From positions 1 to 16,427 of the forward strand of contig CAKOIS010000015.1 in the NCBI GenBank assembly GCA_934087065.1: 16,427 nt of DNA. Reading direction: 5' to 3'. Origin of the DNA: an uncultured Bacilli bacterium (lineage in GTDB: Bacteria > Bacillota_I > Bacilli_A > RF39 > UBA660). The number at the start of each line of letters is the position of its first letter. Position 1 is the first letter of the stretch. Shown piece by piece: positions 1 to 5,643 of this stretch. Both the position numbers and the translations under genes were made by a program. The notes beneath the pieces were generated by a model. It searched no databases and was not told the origin of the DNA. It was given only the letters and a program-made list of their open reading frames with translations.

Positions 1-1
1 C

Positions 2-88
2 CTTATCAAGGGGATTATCTTTTTCTTACAGCGACGTAAGAAAAAAAGACACCTATCTTTAGTAATAAAGATAGATGTAAGATCATAA
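2..88 (+). CDS. Type I toxin-like small peptide, 3' part only (copy 1)
   Basis: The reading frame is open from the window edge to a TAA at 86-88. It encodes the last 28 residues of the same peptide as the intact copy at 628-738: a hydrophobic stretch, then RRKKKRH, then LSLVIKID. Only the final three residues differ (VRS instead of AKF). The start codon and promoter lie outside the window. It is not a broken gene as far as can be seen; it is truncated by the window end. Confidence 0.55.
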   Translation, partial: LIKGIIFFLQRRKKKRHLSLVIKIDVRS

Positions 89-123
89 AAAGGCTTACAT
101 TCAATCACTGAACGTTCCTTTCA
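41..123 (-). ncRNA. Antisense antitoxin RNA, copy 1
   Basis: On the minus strand, a -35 TTGCAT (153-158) and a -10 TATACT (130-135) stand 17 bp apart and predict a start near 123. The transcript would run through GGAACGTTC and reach a 9-bp hairpin (53-61 with 66-74), followed by a minus-strand U-tract made from the A-run at 41-47. That is a standard intrinsic terminator. The RNA of about 80 nt overlaps and is complementary to the 3' end of the copy 1 peptide gene. Its role as antitoxin is inferred from this geometry. Confidence 0.6.
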
Positions 124-171
124 TTTAATAGTATATTATATTTTTCTATTTTATGCAAGTGATTTTATCTG

Positions 172-230
172 AAAAGTATATTAAAAAATGTTTTTATAAA
201 ATCATAAAGATGTTTTTAATAGGCTTTTTT
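172..230 (+). terminator. Imperfect terminator of the copy 1 toxin mRNA
   Basis: AAAAG.ATATTAAAAA (172-187) pairs with TTTTTAATAGGCTTTT (213-228) with mismatches, and a T-run to 230 follows. The equivalent hairpin in copy 2 (821-877) is perfect, which supports the reading. Confidence 0.45.
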
Positions 231-235
231 CTATT

Positions 236-317
236 TAAAAAAAGACACCTATCTTTAGTAATAAAGATAAGTGTAAGACACTAAAAGGCTTGCATTCAAT
301 TAATGAACGTTCCTTTC
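236..317 (-). ncRNA. Orphan antisense RNA copy without an opposing toxin gene
   Basis: This stretch repeats the antisense unit: the terminator hairpin (249-257 with 262-270, one C/A mismatch, flanked by ACAC/GTGT), the A-run at 236-243 that gives the U-tract, and the conserved GGAACGTTC 5' region. The promoter is weaker: the -10 is TAAACT (324-329) and the -35 has decayed to TTAAAT (347-352). No toxin-like frame lies opposite its 3' end. It is either a decayed duplicate or a stand-alone antitoxin acting in trans. Confidence 0.45.
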
Positions 318-431
318 GTTAATAGTTTATTGCATATTATATAATTATTTAAGACATTTATTTGTTTGTTTTTGAACCAAAAAACTTTAAATTATAAAAA
401 AGTTTTATTTTTTTTAAAGAAATTTTTTTAA

Positions 432-512
432 CAGATTTTAAAAATTGAGTGGGGTTTTGTTAAAAAAGGGTATAGGTTTTAGCATAAAACATGGGTTAAT
501 TTTAAAAATCTG
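432..512. repeat. Long inverted repeat upstream of the toxin promoter
   Basis: The 15-nt arms CAGATTTTAAAAATT (432-446) and AATTTTAAAAATCTG (498-512) are complementary except for one position. Between them lies a smaller hairpin, GTTTTA-GCA-TAAAAC. The right arm ends 5 nt before the -35 box at 518. The same structure is conserved at 1037-1117, in front of the next promoter. Its function is unknown; a regulatory or insulating element is plausible. Confidence 0.6.
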
Positions 513-517
513 CAAAT

Positions 518-546
518 TTGACATACATAAACTTATATGTTAGACT
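518..546 (+). promoter_or_regulatory. Toxin promoter
   Basis: TTGACA (518-523), a 17-bp spacer and TAGACT (541-546) form a good sigma-A promoter with a start near 553. This leaves a leader of about 75 nt before the peptide start at 628. Confidence 0.65.
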
Positions 547-570
547 ACAAAACAAGGAACGCTTATATTG

Positions 571-620
571 GGTGAGCTTTTTCACCTTGGCTCCTTCAGG
601 GGAAAGTCAAGGTGAGGGGG
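571..620 (+). promoter_or_regulatory. Structured toxin leader abutting the ribosome binding site
   Basis: CACCTTGGCT (583-592) pairs with AGTCAAGGTG (605-614) in a 10-bp stem (one G-T pair). It ends directly against the AGGGGG ribosome binding site (615-620). GGTGA at 571-575 can pair instead with TCACC at 582-586, so two folds compete. Leader structures that limit ribosome access are known in type I toxin mRNAs, and this layout fits that pattern. Confidence 0.5.
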
Positions 621-627
621 TGATAAT

Positions 628-738
628 GTGGTAAGAGACATAATTGGTGTCCTTATCAAGGGGATTATCTTTTTCTTACAGCGACGTAAGAAAAAAAGAC
701 ACCTATCTTTAGTAATAAAGATAGATGCTAAGTTCTAA
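628..738 (+). CDS. Putative type I toxin peptide, 36 aa
   Basis: A GTG start at 628 lies 7 nt after a strong AGGGGG ribosome binding site. The 36-residue product has a hydrophobic segment (residues 4-17, DIIGVLIKGIIFFL), then the basic cluster RRKKKRH (19-25) and a short tail. This is the architecture of small membrane-acting type I toxins such as TxpA or BsrG, but I claim no sequence homology to a named family. Its 3' half is covered by the antisense RNA at 690-772. The residues KKKRHLSLVIKID are encoded by the very bases that form the antisense terminator. An ATG at 626 overlaps the GTG and opens only a two-codon frame (Met-Trp-stop), which could lower toxin translation. The neighbouring copy at 2-88 preserves the frame, arguing for a real gene. 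Confidence 0.6.
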   Translation: MVRDIIGVLIKGIIFFLQRRKKKRHLSLVIKIDAKF

Positions 739-772
739 AAAGGCTTACATTCAATCAATGAACGTTCCTTTC
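690..772 (-). ncRNA. Antisense antitoxin RNA, copy 2
   Basis: The minus-strand promoter is TTGCAT (802-807), a 17-bp spacer and TATACT (779-784), predicting a start near 772. Transcription ends at the hairpin 703-711/716-724, extended by ACAC/GTGY flanks, followed by a run of seven U from the A-run at 691-697. The RNA of about 82 nt is fully complementary to the 3' part of the toxin mRNA, including codons 21-36 and the stop. The converging-gene layout with a 3' overlap matches known pairs such as txpA/RatA and bsrG/SR4. Function is inferred. Confidence 0.65.
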
Positions 773-778
773 ATTAAT

Positions 779-807
779 AGTATATTATATTTTTATAATT
801 TATGCAA
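779..807 (-). promoter_or_regulatory. Antisense RNA promoter, copy 2
   Basis: TTGCAT at 802-807 and TATACT at 779-784 (both read on the minus strand) are exactly 17 bp apart. The same boxes and spacing are kept in copy 1 (153-158 and 130-135) although spacer bases differ, which indicates selection on the promoter. Confidence 0.65.
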
Positions 808-820
808 GTAATTTTACGCG

Positions 821-877
821 AAAAGCTTATTAAAAATTTTTTTATAAAATCATAAAGATGCTTTAATAAGCTTTTTT
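821..877 (+). terminator. Terminator of the copy 2 toxin mRNA
   Basis: AAAAGCTTATTAAA (821-834) is perfectly complementary to TTTAATAAGCTTTT (862-875), followed by two more T. This would end the toxin mRNA that starts near 553, giving a transcript of about 325 nt. Confidence 0.6.
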
Positions 878-888
878 ACATTTTAAAA

Positions 889-960
889 AAAGGCTTACAT
901 TTAATCAATGAACGTTCCTTTCGTTAATAGTTTATTGCATATTATATAATTATTTAAGAC
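889..960 (-). other. Remnant of the orphan antisense unit, terminator deleted
   Basis: This segment matches 272-357 (conserved GGAACGTTC block and the weak TAAACT -10) but lacks the terminator hairpin present at 249-270. An RNA started here would read on into the upstream antisense gene. It looks like a decay product of the duplication. Confidence 0.4.
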
Positions 961-1036
961 ATTTATTTGTTTGTTTTTGAACCAAAAAACTTTAAATTAT
1001 GAAAAAGTTTTATTTTTTTTGAAGAAATTTTTTTGA

Positions 1037-1117
1037 CAGATTTTAAAAATTGAGTGGGGTTTTATTAAAAAAGGGTATAGGTTTTAGCATAAAACATGGG
1101 TTAATTTTAAAAATCTG
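1037..1117. repeat. Second copy of the long inverted repeat, upstream of the ABC operon
   Basis: The arms 1037-1051 and 1103-1117 are identical to those at 432-446 and 498-512. As in the first copy, the right arm ends 5 nt before a TTGACA box (1123). The same upstream module therefore faces two different genes. Confidence 0.6.
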
Positions 1118-1122
1118 CAAAT

Positions 1123-1151
1123 TTGACAAACTCTTTAAAACTTGGTAAAGT
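1123..1151 (+). promoter_or_regulatory. Promoter of the Bro-N-like/ABC operon
   Basis: TTGACA (1123-1128), a 17-bp spacer and TAAAGT (1146-1151). The predicted start (near 1158) falls at the first ribosome binding site, so either the leader is very short or translation begins at the second candidate start (1187). Confidence 0.45.
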
Positions 1152-1168
1152 GAGTTTGGAGGTGAAAA

Positions 1169-1585
1169 ATGAAAGGAGAAGGTTATATGAAAAAAAGTGT
1201 TAAAGACTGCATTCGAGGTGCTATAGAATTAGATGCTGAGATGATATATTTTAGTCCAATAGACATTTTGAAAGAATTTGGAAGTAATAACCCTTTTAAA
1301 CTTTGGAAAAAGATTAAAAATGATTTAGACTTATATGACAAAGTTAAAAAGAGAAAACTAATATGTTTTGATAATCAAATGAGATATACTGAAACAGTTG
1401 ATTTGAAAGACGCGATTAGAATTATTATGGTACTTAATTCAGAGAAAGCTTTGTTTATGAGAGAGTTTTTACTGGATGTACTAATTAATGAGTTACGCTA
1501 TATTTATAAGAAAGCAAAAGAAAATCCAAATGCATTTGTTAATATTTCTAGAAATGGAAGAAAAAATGAATACTGTAGAAGTTAG
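1169..1585 (+). CDS. Bro-N-like (antirepressor-type) hypothetical protein
   Basis: 138 residues, no signal or membrane segment, rich in Lys. The pattern IDILK..GSNNPFKLWKKIKNDL, then a LICFD...RYTETVDLKDAIRII stretch, then LNSEKALFMREFLLDVLINELRYI resembles the Bro-N/phage antirepressor fold, where NP..YW..+K and S.KA..F+.WL are typical. The similarity is from memory and weak; a function in DNA binding or stress response is only possible. The start at 1169 has a perfect GGAGG 6 nt upstream; a second ATG at 1187 has its own AGGAG. The 3' end overlaps the next gene by 20 nt, so the two are probably translationally coupled. It is the first gene of the ABC operon and may be its regulator. Confidence 0.6.
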   Translation: MKGEGYMKKSVKDCIRGAIELDAEMIYFSPIDILKEFGSNNPFKLWKKIKNDLDLYDKVKKRKLICFDNQMRYTETVDLKDAIRIIMVLNSEKALFMREFLLDVLINELRYIYKKAKENPNAFVNISRNGRKNEYCRS

Positions 1586-2390
1586 AAATGTGAGTAAGAA
1601 GTTGGGAGATAATAATATACTTGAAGGAGTTAGTTTTAACTTAGAAAAAGGTAAGATATATGGTTTAGTAGGTGCAAATGGAAGTGGAAAGTCTACTCTT
1701 CTAAAGATAATAATAGGTTTATATAAATCTAAAGGAAGAGTTTTGATAAATGGCTTTGATGTGAGAAAGAACTTTAGCGAAGCTATTTCTAAAGTTAGTG
1801 GAATAGTGGATAACGTGTCTTTGTATGACTTCTTGACTGCTAAAGAAAATCTTAGATATTTTGCATATTTATATGATGTAGATTATTCTAAAGTTAAAGA
1901 AATACTTGAGTTATTAAAGTTTGATATAAATGATAAGAGAATAGTCAAACACTTTAGTTTAGGAATGAAACAAAAATTAGGACTTGGTGTCAGCTTACTA
2001 AAAGACCCAGATGTTCTTATACTAGATGAACCTACTAATGGGTTAGACCCTAAGGGAATAATGGAGTTAAGAAGGTTATTAAAGAGCATGAAAGATAAAA
2101 CTATAATAGTGTCTAGTCACATGATTAGCGAAATGGAAAAACTAACTACTGATATATTGTTTATTAATAATAAGAGTATTACTAAAATAGAAAGTGATAC
2201 TAGGCATAGAGAGTTTAAACTAGGAAACTATGATTTAGCTAAGGATATATTACCAGAAAGTATGAATATGACTGATGAAGAAGTTAGTGTTTATGTTAAG
2301 AAGTTAGCTGATAAGAATGTTCCTATATATGCAGTTAATGAAAGTAGTGGATTAGAAGATATGTTAATTGATTTAATGGAGGATAAATGA
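1566..2390 (+). CDS. ABC transporter ATP-binding protein, BcrA/NatA type
   Basis: A 274-residue nucleotide-binding subunit for an ABC-2 exporter. Walker A is GANGSGKST (36-44), the signature is HFSLGMKQK (129-137), Walker B with catalytic Glu is VLILDEP (150-156), the D-loop is NGLDP and the H-loop is VSSH. At the Q-loop position it reads GIVDNVSLYDFLTAKENL, without Gln, as in bacitracin/lantibiotic-type BcrA proteins. I chose the ATG at 1566 because GGAAG stands 5 nt upstream and the family core begins MNTVEVRNVSKK; the in-frame extension back to 1488 lies inside the previous gene. Its stop TGA overlaps the permease start (ATGA). The substrate cannot be read from the sequence; self-protection against an antimicrobial peptide is common for this subfamily. 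Confidence 0.93.
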   Translation: MNTVEVRNVSKKLGDNNILEGVSFNLEKGKIYGLVGANGSGKSTLLKIIIGLYKSKGRVLINGFDVRKNFSEAISKVSGIVDNVSLYDFLTAKENLRYFAYLYDVDYSKVKEILELLKFDINDKRIVKHFSLGMKQKLGLGVSLLKDPDVLILDEPTNGLDPKGIMELRRLLKSMKDKTIIVSSHMISEMEKLTTDILFINNKSITKIESDTRHREFKLGNYDLAKDILPESMNMTDEEVSVYVKKLADKNVPIYAVNESSGLEDMLIDLMEDK

Positions 2391-3325
2391 TTAACTTAAT
2401 TAAGGCTGACTTATATAAAGAGACTAGAAAGAAGAGTTTAATCTATTTAATTTTAGTTGTATCTATTTTTACAGTTGTTTATTTATATATTAGTAGTAAA
2501 AACTTGAGTTCTAGTGATAGTTTTAGTCCTAAGTTAGGTGAAAAAGAGTACTTTAGTATTAATAGTAATGGAGATTATCAAGAGTATTTAGAAAAGTATA
2601 ATGATTATGAAAAGAGTAGTCTAGTGAGTAGTGAAATTAATAGTGAAACTGTTTATAGCAAGACTAGAGAAATAATAATTAATAGTATGCCTTTATATTA
2701 TTTAGTTGGTATAGTCTTAGTATTTATGTCTTTTCAAAGTTTGAGTTATGATTATCAACATGGTACTTTAAAATATGTGTTTTTAGCTAAAGAAGGAAGA
2801 GTGAAAGTTTTTATTTCTAAATTTGTATCCCTACTTACGATTTTAGTTTTCTTTATTTCTTTAGTTAATGTGTTAAACATAGTGTGTTCTAGTATTTTTG
2901 GGGATAAGAGTGTAATTTATTTAACTAAGACTATTTATTATAATAAGAAGTTTATTGATTTGTCTTTAGTGCATTATGTGATTATTAAAAGTTTTATATA
3001 TATGGTACCTATTATTTTTATGATATTATTAACATTCTTTATGACGATTTTGTTTAATGGTAATACTATTAGTTTAGTTATTAACATGATAGTGTATTTG
3101 TTATCAACAACTTTAATGGGAAATTTACTTAAATTTGGAATTACTTTTGTTTATAAGTTACCAATATGTTATATTGATTTTACTTATTTTGAAGGTAGTA
3201 TACATTTATTAAATAATGCTATTTATAATAGTAATGTTACTTTGAATAATGGATTTATTATACTTAGTTTGTATAGTGTTATATTCTTTGTTCTTAGCAT
3301 TAAGTTATTTAAAAGAGATGTATAA
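2387..3325 (+). CDS. ABC-2 type transporter permease
   Basis: A 312-residue integral membrane partner of the preceding ATPase, joined by a 4-nt ATGA overlap. It shows one N-terminal helix (about 18-36), a large extracytoplasmic loop rich in Ser/Asp/Tyr (about 37-100), and about five further helices (starting near 103, 143, 204, 227 and 288). The segment SYDYQHGTLKYVFLAKEGRVKVFISKF just after the second helix is the usual ABC-2 motif region (D...GT.......R). A strong terminator follows at once. Confidence is high for the family, low for the substrate. Confidence 0.88.
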   Translation: MINLIKADLYKETRKKSLIYLILVVSIFTVVYLYISSKNLSSSDSFSPKLGEKEYFSINSNGDYQEYLEKYNDYEKSSLVSSEINSETVYSKTREIIINSMPLYYLVGIVLVFMSFQSLSYDYQHGTLKYVFLAKEGRVKVFISKFVSLLTILVFFISLVNVLNIVCSSIFGDKSVIYLTKTIYYNKKFIDLSLVHYVIIKSFIYMVPIIFMILLTFFMTILFNGNTISLVINMIVYLLSTTLMGNLLKFGITFVYKLPICYIDFTYFEGSIHLLNNAIYNSNVTLNNGFIILSLYSVIFFVLSIKLFKRDV

Positions 3326-3331
3326 AAAAAG

Positions 3332-3364
3332 ACTGCTAAACTTTTCACCTCGTTTAGCAGTTTT
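3332..3364. terminator. Bidirectional terminator between the ABC operon and cotJC
   Basis: ACTGCTAAAC (3332-3341) pairs perfectly with GTTTAGCAGT (3352-3361). T-rich sequence follows on the + strand, and an A-run (3324-3330) gives a U-tract on the minus strand. It can therefore serve both converging operons. Confidence 0.85.
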
Positions 3365-3367
3365 ATA

Positions 3368-3925
3368 TTACATGCCTTTGCTTTTATAGTATTCTAATAG
3401 TTCTTTAAATCTATTATAATGCACTACTTCTCTTTGTCTTAAGAAACTAAGTGGTGCAAGTAAGTCAGGGTCATTAGTTAAGTCCATTAAGTTTTCGTAA
3501 GTTTTTCTTGCTTTTTCTTCGGCAGCTAAGTCTTCTGTTAAGTCAACGATAGCATTCCCACTTGAAGCAATATATGCAGCAGTGAAAGGCATACCATTAG
3601 CGCCACTTGGGAATATTCCTTTGTTGTGGGTTGTGTAATAGTCTTCTAGTCCAGCATTTTTTATTTCTTCAATACTAGCGCCTTCCATAAGTTGATACAT
3701 CATAGTAGAAATCATTTCACAATGGCCAATTTCTTCACATCCGATATCCGAAAGTAGTGTTCTTCCTTTTTCATCAGGCATAGTAAATCTTTGACAAAGA
3801 TATCTTAAGCAGGCACCAAGTTCCCCGTTTGGTCCACCTAACTGATCTGCAAGTAGTTTTGCCATTTTAAGATCTTTTTTCTTTATATTAATTGGATATT
3901 CAAGCATCTTTTCATATTTAAACAT
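3368..3925 (-). CDS. cotJC: Spore coat protein CotJC, Mn-catalase-like
   Basis: 185 residues, full length for the CotJC family, which has the manganese-catalase ferritin-like fold and sits in the spore coat. The likely di-metal ligands are visible: Glu in NGELGACLRYL, E..H in CEEIGHCEM, Glu in DLAAEEKARKTYE and E..H in QREVVHYNRF. The ATG at 3925 shares one base with the TAA of the upstream gene (TAATG) and is preceded by GGAGG, so translation is coupled. The gene is transcribed in the mother cell in known spore formers. Whether it is catalytically active here cannot be told. Confidence 0.93.
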   Translation of the reverse strand: MFKYEKMLEYPINIKKKDLKMAKLLADQLGGPNGELGACLRYLCQRFTMPDEKGRTLLSDIGCEEIGHCEMISTMMYQLMEGASIEEIKNAGLEDYYTTHNKGIFPSGANGMPFTAAYIASSGNAIVDLTEDLAAEEKARKTYENLMDLTNDPDLLAPLSFLRQREVVHYNRFKELLEYYKSKGM

Positions 3926-4449
3926 TACTTATTACCTCCATTCATCCATGGACACATTACATTATTCCATAAATATTCATTATACATATTAGAGCTTTTT
4001 ACACAAAGTGGACCATATTTCTTTTCGTAAGTTTCTTTTACACTGTTTAATTCATTAATAGAGTTTTTAAAAATTTTAAATACTTCTAAATCATTTGGAT
4101 ATATATCTAAATAAAGATTTAAATCTATTGCTCTAAAAGTTAATTCTTGAATTTTTAAAAGTAAACTATCTTTTTCTCCTTTTACTACTACTTTATAAAT
4201 ATAATTTTTATAAGGAATATATTCGTTTTTAAAACTGTTTCCTTTGTTTAATGACTCGCTCAAACTATATAAAGAATTGTCTTTTCTAAAGTTGTTAACA
4301 TTAACGTTAATAGTGTCTACTTTAAAATCATTGTCAAAATTTTTAACTTTGTTATTCATATCAACATAGTTATATTCGTTATCCACGCTTACGTTTTTCT
4401 TGTCAATATCACTATAGTTAAAAGCATTCTCTCTTTCATCATAATACAT
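3925..4449 (-). CDS. cotJB: CotJB-like spore coat protein with an N-terminal CotJA-like region
   Basis: 174 residues, twice the usual CotJB length. The C-terminal half (about 92-174) is clearly CotJB: LLLKIQELTFRAIDLNLYLD, YPND, EKKYGPL and a final WNNVMCPWMNGG that replaces the usual PWPWE. The N-terminal half is Asn/Asp-rich and low in complexity, but residues 65-84, with SESLNKGNSFKNEYIPY, resemble the CotJA signature (S..EAL.+GTLFP.L..PY). No separate cotJA is present next door, so this may be a CotJA-CotJB fusion; that step is inference. The start ATG is preceded by AAGGGGG. It is coupled to cotJC downstream. Confidence 0.85.
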   Translation of the reverse strand: MYYDERENAFNYSDIDKKNVSVDNEYNYVDMNNKVKNFDNDFKVDTINVNVNNFRKDNSLYSLSESLNKGNSFKNEYIPYKNYIYKVVVKGEKDSLLLKIQELTFRAIDLNLYLDIYPNDLEVFKIFKNSINELNSVKETYEKKYGPLCVKSSNMYNEYLWNNVMCPWMNGGNK

Positions 4450-4470
4450 GACATTTCCCCCTTCAGTAAA

Positions 4471-4497
4471 TATCTTATGTTTTTAACTATACTTAGT
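4471..4497 (-). promoter_or_regulatory. Sigma-K/E-type promoter of the cotJ operon
   Basis: On the minus strand, AC (4496-4497), a 16-nt spacer and CATAAGATA (4471-4479) fit the sigma-K pattern AC-N16-CATANNNTA. No good sigma-A promoter stands closer. The start would lie about 15 nt before the coding start, leaving just the ribosome binding site. Mother-cell expression agrees with a coat operon. Confidence 0.5.
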
Positions 4498-4542
4498 AAG
4501 GGCTTATAACTAAAAAAATTTGTAAAGTTTATAAACTTAGTA

Positions 4543-4570
4543 TTGATTATTTAAAAAGCTATGATACAAT
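4543..4570 (+). promoter_or_regulatory. Promoter of tsaE
   Basis: TTGATT (4543-4548), a 16-bp spacer and TACAAT (4565-4570) lie just ahead of the ribosome binding site AGAGGTG and the ATG at 4589. It is divergent from the cotJ promoter. Confidence 0.5.
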
Positions 4571-4588
4571 TAAAGAGGTGATAGATTT

Positions 4589-5044
4589 ATGAATTACAAA
4601 ATTATTTCAAATAGTGACATGGATACCATTGAGCTTGCTCAAAATATTGAAAGTGAAAAGTTTCCTAATATGGTTATATGTATGGAAGGAGACTTAGGTA
4701 GTGGTAAAACACTATTTACTAAAGCTTTTGCTAAATCTATGGGAATAAGTGAAAATATTACTTCACCTACATTTAATATTATTAAAGAATATGATGGAGA
4801 AGAGGGGTATAAGTTATATCATATGGATGTTTATAGATTAAGTGAAAGTAAGGAAGATATAGGTATTAGTGAATACTTTAATAAAGGTGGAGTAACTATT
4901 ATTGAATGGGCTGATTTGATTAGTGATATTTTACCTAAAGATAGGTTAGATATTAGAATTAAGATAGTTGACGAAAATAAAAGAGTTTTTTATATTACAC
5001 CTCATGGGGAAGAGTATAATGATTTATGTGAGAGAGTTTTATAA
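4589..5044 (+). CDS. tsaE: tRNA t6A synthesis ATPase TsaE
   Basis: 151 residues, normal length for TsaE (YdiB/YjeE), the P-loop ATPase that works with TsaB and TsaD in making N6-threonylcarbamoyladenosine at position 37 of ANN-decoding tRNAs. Walker A is GDLGSGKT (34-41), followed by the conserved TSPTFNI and, further on, IIEWAD near residue 110. The start at 4589 has AGAGGTG upstream. It is first in the tsaE-tsaB-rimI-tsaD cluster, a common Firmicute order. A hairpin with a T-run overlaps its stop, so the downstream genes may be partly uncoupled from it. Confidence 0.95.
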   Translation: MNYKIISNSDMDTIELAQNIESEKFPNMVICMEGDLGSGKTLFTKAFAKSMGISENITSPTFNIIKEYDGEEGYKLYHMDVYRLSESKEDIGISEYFNKGGVTIIEWADLISDILPKDRLDIRIKIVDENKRVFYITPHGEEYNDLCERVL

Positions 5045-5060
5045 ACTCTTTTATTTTTTT
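5033..5060 (+). terminator. Hairpin and T-run at the end of tsaE
   Basis: AGAGTTT (5033-5039) and AAACTCT (5043-5049) form a 7-bp stem with a three-base loop, followed by a T-rich run to 5060. The stop codon TAA lies inside. It probably terminates or attenuates between tsaE and tsaB. Confidence 0.6.
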
Positions 5061-5100
5061 ATTAAATGTGATAAAATATAGGGCGAAAGAAGTTGATTTT

Positions 5101-5643
5101 ATGTATACGTTGTTTATTGATACACATGATGAAGTGATTACTGTTGGTTTAGTTAATGAAAATGATGTTTTTATTAAAGAACAAGGTAGTTTTCATAAGC
5201 ATGCAGTTTATTTAGTACCTATGGTTAGAAGTATATTAAGTGAAAATAAGCTAACAGTTAAAGATATAAAGAATATAGTTTGTATAAATGGACCTGGTAG
5301 TTTTACTGGACTAAGAATAGGACTTACTGTGGGTAAAACACTTGCTTATACATTAAATGTGCCAATTTACTTGATGTCTAGTTTGGAAGCTTATTTAGTG
5401 AGTAGTGAAAAAAGTGATAATAACATTGCTGTTATAGAAGATACTAAAGGGTATTATGTAAGAGGAAATAATATAATAGAACAATATGTTACAGATATGA
5501 GTAAATATGAAAAGTATAACATAGTACCAAAAGTGTTAGATGTTAAAAAAGTAGTAAGTGAAGCATTAAAGAAAAGTAGTGTTAATGCACATTTAGTTAG
5601 AGCTAATTATGTTAAAGAAATTGAGGTAAATAAGCGTGATTAG
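5101..5643 (+). CDS. tsaB: tRNA t6A synthesis scaffold TsaB
   Basis: 181 residues in the ASKHA fold. TsaB is the inactive paralogue that binds TsaD and TsaE in the t6A complex. The N-terminus MYTLFIDTHDEVITVGLV and the hallmark GPGSFTGLRIGLTVGKTLAY (from residue 64) are clear. The start at 5101 is chosen because MYTLFIDT is the family N-terminus; an in-frame ATG at 5068 would add 11 residues that look like leader. The ribosome binding site is weak (AAGAAG). The protein is some 40-50 residues shorter than typical bacterial TsaB, mostly at the C-terminus, as expected in a compact genome. Its end overlaps rimI by 8 nt. Confidence 0.92.
   Translation: MYTLFIDTHDEVITVGLVNENDVFIKEQGSFHKHAVYLVPMVRSILSENKLTVKDIKNIVCINGPGSFTGLRIGLTVGKTLAYTLNVPIYLMSSLEAYLVSSEKSDNNIAVIEDTKGYYVRGNNIIEQYVTDMSKYEKYNIVPKVLDVKKVVSEALKKSSVNAHLVRANYVKEIEVNKRD

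Larger units (their letters stand above)
1..1128. repeat. Tandem duplication of a toxin/antisense-RNA unit (copies 1-523 and 651-1128)
   Basis: Position 1 aligns with 651. The first 77 bases (1-77 against 651-727) are identical. The 3' blocks (about 358-523 against 959-1128) differ by only four A/G changes that I could find. Copy 2 is shorter because the second antisense hairpin (about 240-280) is deleted from it. Bases 524-650, which hold the toxin promoter -10, 5' leader and start codon, occur once; after the second copy they are replaced by the ABC operon. The first copy is cut by the window start, so the array may continue to the left. Confidence 0.9.

Noticed and set aside
571..620. tRNA or known riboswitch in the toxin leader
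   Set aside because: One 10-bp hairpin with a competing arm; no cloverleaf or recognised aptamer core.
1..1128. Insertion sequence
   Set aside because: No transposase frame, no terminal inverted repeats or target duplications at the unit ends; promoters and hairpins explain the structure better.
1488..1565. N-terminal extension of the ABC ATPase
   Set aside because: It lies inside the preceding gene and adds 26 residues outside the family core; the ATG at 1566 has a ribosome binding site.
1883..2089. Minus-strand 68-codon frame inside the ABC ATPase gene
   Set aside because: Shadow of the conserved ATPase frame with all its motifs on the plus strand.
2388..2390. Mollicute-type code with TGA as Trp
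   Set aside because: TGA ends the ATPase exactly at the permease start and ends the minus-strand gene at 7440; Trp codons are TGG throughout.
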